Both the position numbers and the translations under genes were made by a program. A stretch of DNA of 12,596 nucleotides, taken from assembly GCA_003024985.2 (NCBI GenBank), contig PXIH01S0034425.1, one strand, 5' to 3'. Below, piece by piece: positions 8,444 through 12,596 of this stretch (its first letter is position 1; the number at the start of each line of letters is the position of its first letter). The notes under the pieces are model-generated. The model was not told the origin of the DNA. It saw only the letters and a program-made list of their open reading frames with translations, and searched no databases. The stretch comes from Euperipatoides rowelli. Lineage: Eukaryota; Onychophora; Udeonychophora; Euonychophora; Peripatopsidae.

Positions 8444-8773
8444 TGTTGTAACTTATTACTATATTAATTACTGACTCGTTTATTGAAGACTAAATAATAA
8501 CAAAGTAGCCTATCTTTAGCCATGTGTTTTTCCTCACAGTCCCCCATAATTTATTTATTTAAAGTATCCAATTTCTAAGAATTGGTCAAGACAAAGTCTT
8601 ATTACATCAGATAGTAGCAAACAAAACACACACAAAAAAAAAAAAAAAAGCAAGAGGTAAATAGTGACCCTCAATAATACAATATACAGTAGAAATTACA
8701 CACAATACAAAACAAACACGTTAGTCTTGTTTATATGAGAGTTTAACTAACAATTATATCTAACTACACAACA
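8444..8773 (-). repeat. 5' LTR (330 bp, carrying a 163-bp insertion)
   Basis: This copy starts TGTTGTAACTT and ends CTACACAACA on the plus strand. It matches the 193-bp LTR at 4250-4442 on both sides of an insertion at about 8551-8713. A minus-strand TATA-like motif (CATATAAACAAG) and AATAAA (8484-8479) are at matching positions. It lacks about 27 bases present in the other LTR. Confidence 0.9.
8551..8713 (-). mobile_element. Short insertion in the 5' LTR, probable truncated SINE/LINE tail
   Basis: The sequence is absent from the sister LTR, where CCATAATAATAAACACG is continuous. On the minus strand the fragment shares the 14 bases TATCTGATGTAATA (8613-8600) with the SINE at 9406-9671. It then has a stem-loop CCAATTCTTAGAAATTGG and an AT-rich end (ATACTTTAAATAAATAA). 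That is the same order of parts as the 3' ends of the SINEs. No Pol III boxes are visible, so the 5' part is missing or unrelated. A 16-base A run (plus strand, 8634-8649) lies in the middle. The target duplication is unclear. Confidence 0.55.
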
Positions 8774-8778
8774 AAATG
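8774..8778. repeat. 5-bp target-site duplication (right) of the LTR retrotransposon
   Basis: AAATG directly follows the CA end of the right LTR and is identical to 4245-4249. Confidence 0.85.
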
Positions 8779-8937
8779 GTTGACCAGAACTGGGAATCAG
8801 GCACCTAATAACTATTCTAGTTAATTACAGATATTAAAAGACTCAAGGTCAAGGGTCGATTATGTTTCCGAGTGAGAAGAATGTAAATAAAGTTTTGTTG
8901 TCCCCCACCTGTTAGGGGGAAACTTATTTAAAAAAAA
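8779..8937 (+). mobile_element. 3' half of the split SINE
   Basis: The segment continues the SINE that begins at 4045. It ends with a stem-loop (CCCCC 8902-8906, GGGGG 8915-8919), then AAACTTATTT and an A run. The duplication AATAAGGCTACCAATCT follows at once, matching the one before the SINE head. There is no coding content. Confidence 0.8.
8902..8919 (+). other. 3'-terminal stem-loop of the split SINE
   Basis: Five C pair with five G around the loop ACCTGTTA, directly before the AT-rich stretch and poly(A). The position is equivalent to the hairpins at 1468-1488 and 9631-9649. Confidence 0.65.
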
Positions 8938-8954
8938 AATAAGGCTACCAATCT
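8938..8954 (+). repeat. 3' target-site duplication of the split SINE
   Basis: Matches 4028-4044 at 15 of 17 positions and directly follows the SINE A-tail. Confidence 0.8.
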
Positions 8955-9390
8955 ATCTCGTGCTAATAAATAATATTTTGACATTATCACGCATGATTGG
9001 ATGATTTGGGAGTAATCTGTGCAGCTAAGTTTATTACCCAGATATTAGTTTTAATTTTCAACCTCTTTCTATAAACCAGTTGTATTCATTATTTAAATCA
9101 TCTGAAAAATCAAACTTAAAGAAGGAAAAAAAAAATTATCAATGAATAATTTAAAAAACAACAAAACTATTTTTGGTATTGTATCTTCACCTTGAATGCA
9201 TTTGTATATCAAACAGCTCACAAAATACAAAGAAAATATTAATTTTTTTATTATTATTTATTTTTTTCTTAAATGAGAGAGATCATTTATTTACAATATT
9301 TACAGCATTTTCTTTTTTCCTGATACTATCATTAAATTTTTCACTGAGTCCATAGAAAAATAAATCTCTTGTATAAATGACAGAAACAAT
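8955..9390. other. Non-coding spacer with a 29-bp imperfect direct repeat
   Basis: No gene is seen. The sequence starting AAATGAGAGA at 9271-9299 recurs as AAATGACAGA at 9375-9403, matching at 24 of 29 positions with a 104-bp offset. The second copy overlaps the target site of the following SINE. Confidence 0.55.
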
Positions 9391-9405
9391 TTATTTACAA
9401 TAGTC
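9391..9405 (+). repeat. 5' target-site duplication of the SINE at 9406
   Basis: TTATTTACAATAGTC matches TTATTTACAATATTC at 9672-9686 with one mismatch. The copies abut the SINE head and its A-tail. Confidence 0.8.
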
Positions 9406-9671
9406 AAGATCTGGTGGTCGAGTGGTGAGAGTGTTTGCCTTGCTAGGCCTATGACATAGGTTGGATCCCCGGCTAGGACGGTTACGGAACGTTTATTTCT
9501 CCCTAGCTTTAACAGCTCGCTTTGGCCTTTTACCTAGTATGCCATCCTTTGCACCACAAGGAACTTGTATCTGATGTAATATTAATAAGTATTTAATGTT
9601 TATTAATCAACCCACAAAAAATATATCTCTTCTCCCTTTGGAGGGGAGATTTATTTTATAAAAAAAAAAAA
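9406..9671 (+). mobile_element. tRNA-derived SINE, about 266 bp
   Basis: The head holds a Pol III A box TGGTCGAGTGG (9415-9425) and a B box GGTTGGATCCC (9459-9469, one base from GGTTCGATCCC), 33 bases apart as in tRNA genes. A non-coding body follows, then a 3' stem-loop (TCTCCC 9631-9636 with GGGAGA 9644-9649), TTTATTTTAT and an A run. A 15-bp target duplication with a single mismatch flanks it. The intact boxes and closely matching duplication make it the best preserved of the three SINEs and perhaps the youngest. It shares TATCTGATGTAATA (9568-9581) with the fragment inside the 5' LTR at 8551-8713. Confidence 0.88.
9631..9649 (+). other. 3'-terminal stem-loop of the SINE at 9406
   Basis: TCTCCC pairs perfectly with GGGAGA around a seven-base loop, immediately before TTTATTTTAT and poly(A). 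Confidence 0.65.
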
Positions 9672-9686
9672 TTATTTACAATATTC
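9672..9686 (+). repeat. 3' target-site duplication of the SINE at 9406
   Basis: TTATTTACAATATTC follows the A run and matches 9391-9405 at 14 of 15 bases. Confidence 0.8.
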
Positions 9687-11147
9687 GACATAGTAATTGA
9701 AAGTTAATTACATCTTAATATTTCTTCTTTGGCATAAGTATGTCCATTAATGTATAAAATGGTCAATAGAAAACAAGATGATAATTCTTCGTAACTTGGA
9801 GAAACACTTGATAGTTTGCTACTAAACTTGAACCCATAAACCTGTACTTTTAGAGTTTTTAGATCAACATTTTTTGGCTACTGTAGATTAAATGCATTAC
9901 ACATTAAGCACCGGTTGATAGATATTGGGCCTGTAAAAATTGCCCAAACTAATTTTCTTGTTTATATCCAAGTTCTTCAGGAATAAATTTATGACTCTTC
10001 AGTCAAACTAGTAATGAACTCTGCTATGCTTTTTTAGTAAAGGATATAACAAAAGAGTATAAAAGTCTATAAGGTTTGATATTCTTCAACCACTCATCCT
10101 AGCACAATGATGTTTGATATACTTGAAAGTCCTGCCAAAGCAGACCTAACATGTTATTTTGGTCACCCTATAACTTTCCTGCTTTGGGGATGAAGTTTAT
10201 AAAATTAGGCTAAAAGCAGCATCAACATTTGCTGACATTGTATAGCAAACTCTGGAGCTCCTAATACTACAGAACAGTCTGATATACATTTTAAAAACTT
10301 ATTTGTAGCCAGCTGGTGGGTTTTTTTTACCAGTTCAGAATTAAACTAGCAGCTGGTTTTCATTCCAAACAACGACTAATGGTAAAGTTGTAGGCTGCTA
10401 TATGCTATAATTCAAAGATGGACGGACAAGGGAAATTGAGAAAATAGTTTTTTTTTTTTTTTCTGGTTTAGAAAAGCAATTATAAAAATAAAGGAACTTG
10501 AAACTAGTTGCTTTTTTAAAATGAAGGAAATAAAATGACTTAGTTAGCTTTCCTATTATATACATTTGTTTCTGTTCTTTCCTATACATTTGTTTCTGGA
10601 CTTGGCTTAATGCTAACATCTCGTAATGATATTTTGCTTAACAATTGGCCTCCATTAGCCTACCATGGTATGACTTAGTGATGATTTCTCATTTAACTAT
10701 AGCTATTATGTTTAGGACTTAGGATTTCTTTTATTATGATTATGAATCTTCTTTGGCATTATTTGAATAAAAATTACAACTAAAAATGTGGCTATTTAAG
10801 CATAGTCATCAAATTAGCATAATTAATTATAATCAGAGAACATTGCCTGGAAATAATTTCTTATTTTGAGATAAAAAATCAAAACTTGATAACATATTAG
10901 TCTCTCTAAACTCTGCCTGTGCATGTTACTGAAATTAAGTTTCCTCGGTTAAACAGGACTCCAACTATGCTTAGTCCTTGAATAAACATATCAACTATGC
11001 CTGGTCTGTATGAGACCAAGTTATCACCAATTTTAGACAAGTCATATACTCCATATCTTGGATCTAAAAAAAAAAAATTAAATCAGGACAATTTCAGATC
11101 ATTGTATATCTGTAGTAAAGGTTATAAGGTAACATTCAATTAACATA
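9687..11147. other. AT-rich non-coding stretch, no gene seen
   Basis: Open frames are short and resemble nothing known. Minor structure: the 16-mer TATACATTTGTTTCTG occurs twice, 24 bp apart, at 10559-10574 and 10583-10598. Two small hairpins lie at 10957-10977 (GGACT/AGTCC) and 11002-11018 (TGGTCT/AGACCA). These are within what chance and replication slippage can give. Confidence 0.55.
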
Positions 11148-11216
11148 AGTAGGTATAAAAGGCCAATTCTATCCAAACCAAACCTTTTCCATCATCATAA
11201 TTAAACACTTCCAGTA
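11148..11216 (+). repeat. Left terminal inverted repeat
   Basis: Begins AGTAGGTATAAAAGG and ends in CACTTCCAGTA; inverse partner of 11653-11724. Confidence 0.7.
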
Positions 11217-11454
11217 GGGGAGTAGTAAATTTGTATAAAATTAGCATAATTTTGCTCATTTACATATAATTTCATAAATTTGCATTTTCAAATGAGTTGA
11301 TGTCATCTTCAGCAATCTTTGTCCATTTCCATGAGGGGCATGATCCATTTGCATATTCAAATGATTTTGTAATATGGAAATTACCGAACATTTCCCAAGA
11401 TTCCTGAGTGTGACATCATCTCATTTGCATATCCAAAGTTTTCCAAAAAAAAAA

Positions 11455-11573
11455 GGGGGGGGGGGAGGGTCAAAGCGCAATTACAAAGTAAGAAATATAA
11501 ATGTAATTGATTAAATAAAGAATTTAAACATCCCAGGAATAATTATGGTAAAAAAATGGAGGGGGGGGGGAGG
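11455..11573 (+). repeat. Duplicated G-tract blocks
   Basis: Eleven G at 11455-11465, then AGGGTCAAAGCGCAATTA. Ten G at 11561-11570, then AGGCTCAATTGCAGATTA. Each is preceded by A-rich sequence, and the downstream bases resemble each other, so the block looks duplicated about 105 bp apart. Confidence 0.55.
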
Positions 11574-11652
11574 CTCAATTGCAGATTAGGCTTTTTAATG
11601 ACATCATTTTCTAAGTTTGCTGAAGACAAACTTCAAAAATGTTCGTGATTAT

Positions 11653-11724
11653 TACTGGAAGTGACATCATTTTGACATGGCTCAATCTGATTGGTATGGA
11701 CAGAATCATCCTTTTATACCTACT
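11653..11724 (-). repeat. Right terminal inverted repeat
   Basis: The minus strand starts AGTAGGTATAAAAGG at 11724 and reaches CACTTCCAGTA at 11663-11653, in register with the left repeat to within 3 bases. Confidence 0.7.
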
Positions 11725-12130
11725 ACTGTATGTGAAACTTAGCACAAAAAGTAAAGTTTAATATGTTCAACCTTAAAAAAACAAAATCTTTAAGCTTAAA
11801 AATAGTGGTATTTTATTCACATCAGACACATCATAAATGTCAAGCTTTATGAATAAATGTCTCTTTGTGAACAAATGCCCCCAAACAAAAAAAAAAAAAA
11901 AGCACCTCTATTAATTGAAATATGGAGGCTAATTTATTGATTCCAACAAAATAGTAATTACTTTTAAGGCACAACTAAATGAAAGGTTTAGCCAAATTTA
12001 TACAATTGTTTTAATTTCTTTCCACTATTAAAAAAAACAAACTTGGACGTGCCCTAAAAGAAATCACTCTAGCACTATTTTTATTTATTTTTTGGTTTAT
12101 CGATATATCGCTGTCAGTGTTTCTTTCAGG
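11725..12130. other. AT-rich non-coding stretch
   Basis: No gene or promoter is recognisable. A short palindrome CGATATATCG (12101-12110) lies near the right edge, just before the GC-rich hairpin. Confidence 0.55.
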
Positions 12131-12135
12131 CATAC

Positions 12136-12162
12136 CTCCGGGGGAACTTAGACCCCCCGGAG
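12136..12162. other. GC-rich perfect hairpin at the edge of the minisatellite
   Basis: CTCCGGGGG (12136-12144) pairs with CCCCCGGAG (12154-12162) in a perfect 9-bp stem around a 9-base loop. A run of C follows near 12177-12189. Such GC-rich sequence is foreign to the surrounding AT-rich DNA and marks the border of a repeat unit or element. Confidence 0.6.
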
Positions 12163-12225
12163 CGGACCAACTGCGCACCCCCCCCCCCCTGGAAAATCAA
12201 TTAAAAAACATAAAATCAAACAAAA

Positions 12226-12596
12226 AGTCAATAAAATGTCATCAACTAAAAAAAAAGCTTATAAAATCCTCCAAAAAAATCAAGAAAATGTCGACAACTA
12301 AAAAAAAAATGCTTATCAAATCAGACGGAAGGTAACAAAATGTCCGGACAACTAAAAAAAAGCATCAAATCAGACAGAATGTCAACAAAACGTCCAGACA
12401 AAAAAAAAGCTTATCAAATCAGATTGAAGGTCAACAAAACGTCCAGACAAAAAAAAAGCTTATCAAATCAGACAGAAGGTCAACAAAACTCCAGACAAAT
12501 TAAAAAACAACAACTTATTAAATCAGACAGAAGGTCAACAAAACTCCAGACAAATTAAAAAAACAACAACTTATTAAATCAGACAGAAGGTCAACA
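12226..12596 (+). repeat. Minisatellite array, 49-bp unit shifting to 55-56 bp, open at window end
   Basis: The anchor TCAGA recurs at 12321, 12370, 12419, 12468, 12523 and 12579, giving periods of 49, 49, 49, 55 and 56. The shorter unit has an A run followed by GCTTATCAAA; the longer has AATTAAAAAA(A)CAACAACTTATT in that place. Shared parts are GAAGGTCAACAAAA and TCCAGACAAA. More degenerate copies (GCTTAT at 12257 and 12311) form the left edge, as expected for an array that homogenises from its centre. The open frames across it simply reflect few stops in a repeated sequence. The array continues past the window. Confidence 0.85.

Larger units (their letters stand above)
4250..8773 (-). mobile_element. 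Degenerate full-length Ty3/gypsy LTR retrotransposon
   Basis: The element has two LTRs beginning TG and ending CA, a 5-bp target duplication, a primer-binding site at the 5' LTR, a polypurine tract at the 3' LTR, and decayed gag and pol on the minus strand. Domain order (Gag, zinc knuckle, protease, reverse transcriptase, RNase H, HHCC, integrase) places integrase after RNase H, which separates Ty3/gypsy from Ty1/copia. No envelope-like frame is visible between integrase and the 3' LTR. Many frameshifts and stops break every enzyme domain, and several catalytic residues are changed, so it is a dead copy. LTR divergence of very roughly 10% by eye plus indels indicates an old insertion. It sits inside a SINE, so it is younger than that SINE. 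Confidence 0.95.
11148..11724. mobile_element. Foldback / MITE-like element with about 70-bp terminal inverted repeats
   Basis: The left end (11148-11216) starts AGTAGGTATAAAAGG and reappears inverted at the right end (11724-11653). The first 15 bases are identical. The next 22 match at about two thirds of positions, and CACTTCCAGTA is in register 58 versus 61 bases from the ends. The 577-bp unit has no open frame. Its interior holds three ATTTGCAT octamers, four TGACATCA motifs and two A-then-G homopolymer blocks. Short size, long inverted ends and lack of coding match non-autonomous DNA transposons, but no target-site duplication is clear, so the superfamily cannot be named. An inverted duplication of a regulatory sequence is the main alternative. 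Confidence 0.65.

Noticed and set aside
8631-8649. A16 run as a retroposed poly(A) end
   Set aside because: It lies in the middle of the LTR insertion, and the tail-like features (hairpin and AT stretch) are on the opposite strand, so its origin is unclear.
9173-9355. Phe/Leu-rich open frame that looks like a membrane segment
   Set aside because: Apparent hydrophobicity comes from T-rich DNA coding Phe and Leu; no start context or neighbouring exon.
10398-10619. Minus-strand open frame of 73 codons with a repeated KEQKQMY
   Set aside because: The repeat is just the 24-bp DNA duplication at 10559-10598; the rest is Lys/Phe-rich AT sequence.
12117-12558. Lysine- and Ser-rich open frames over the repeat
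   Set aside because: They are a by-product of the A-rich minisatellite with few stops; unit length changes (49, 55, 56) are not multiples of three, so no coherent protein repeat is kept.

Overview
The window looks like AT-rich (roughly 70% A+T by eye) animal nuclear DNA, non-coding apart from decayed mobile elements and one possible gene end. The base composition, the density of tRNA-derived SINEs and the type of Ty3/gypsy element (HHCC plus DDE integrase, Cys-rich nucleocapsid, DTGS protease) fit an invertebrate. A mollusc or other lophotrochozoan is a guess, because no host gene here is recognisable enough to place the species. No bacterial operon, CRISPR array or rRNA is present.

Layout. 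1-1448 is AT-rich sequence with no gene. 1449-1718 is a minus-strand tRNA-derived SINE. 1719-3316 is non-coding. 3317-3825 is a candidate 3'-terminal exon and 3' UTR on the plus strand, with a strong splice acceptor, a short C-terminal coding tail and a good poly(A) site. 4045-8937 is a nested structure: a SINE starting at 4045 is split by a complete but dead Ty3/gypsy LTR retrotransposon (4250-8773, minus strand), and the SINE resumes at 8779-8937. Both insertion events keep their target-site duplications (TSDs). The 5' LTR of the retrotransposon was itself invaded by a short tailed fragment (8551-8713). 9406-9671 is a third SINE with its own TSD. 9687-11147 is empty. 11148-11724 is a foldback/MITE-like element with about 70-bp terminal inverted repeats, repeated octamer and TGACATCA motifs and two long G tracts. 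From about 12131 to the window end there is a GC-rich hairpin followed by a minisatellite whose unit changes from 49 to 55-56 bp; it runs off the end.

The retrotransposon reads, on the minus strand from right to left: LTR, primer-binding site, gag, zinc knuckle, protease, reverse transcriptase, RNase H, zinc-binding HHCC, integrase core, C-terminal tail, polypurine tract, LTR. Frameshifts, stops and lost catalytic residues show it cannot work. The SINEs share a 3' end design, a stem-loop followed by an AT-rich stretch and poly(A). This suggests mobilisation by LINE machinery recognising a common tail, and is the most interesting general pattern here together with the 11148-11724 foldback element.
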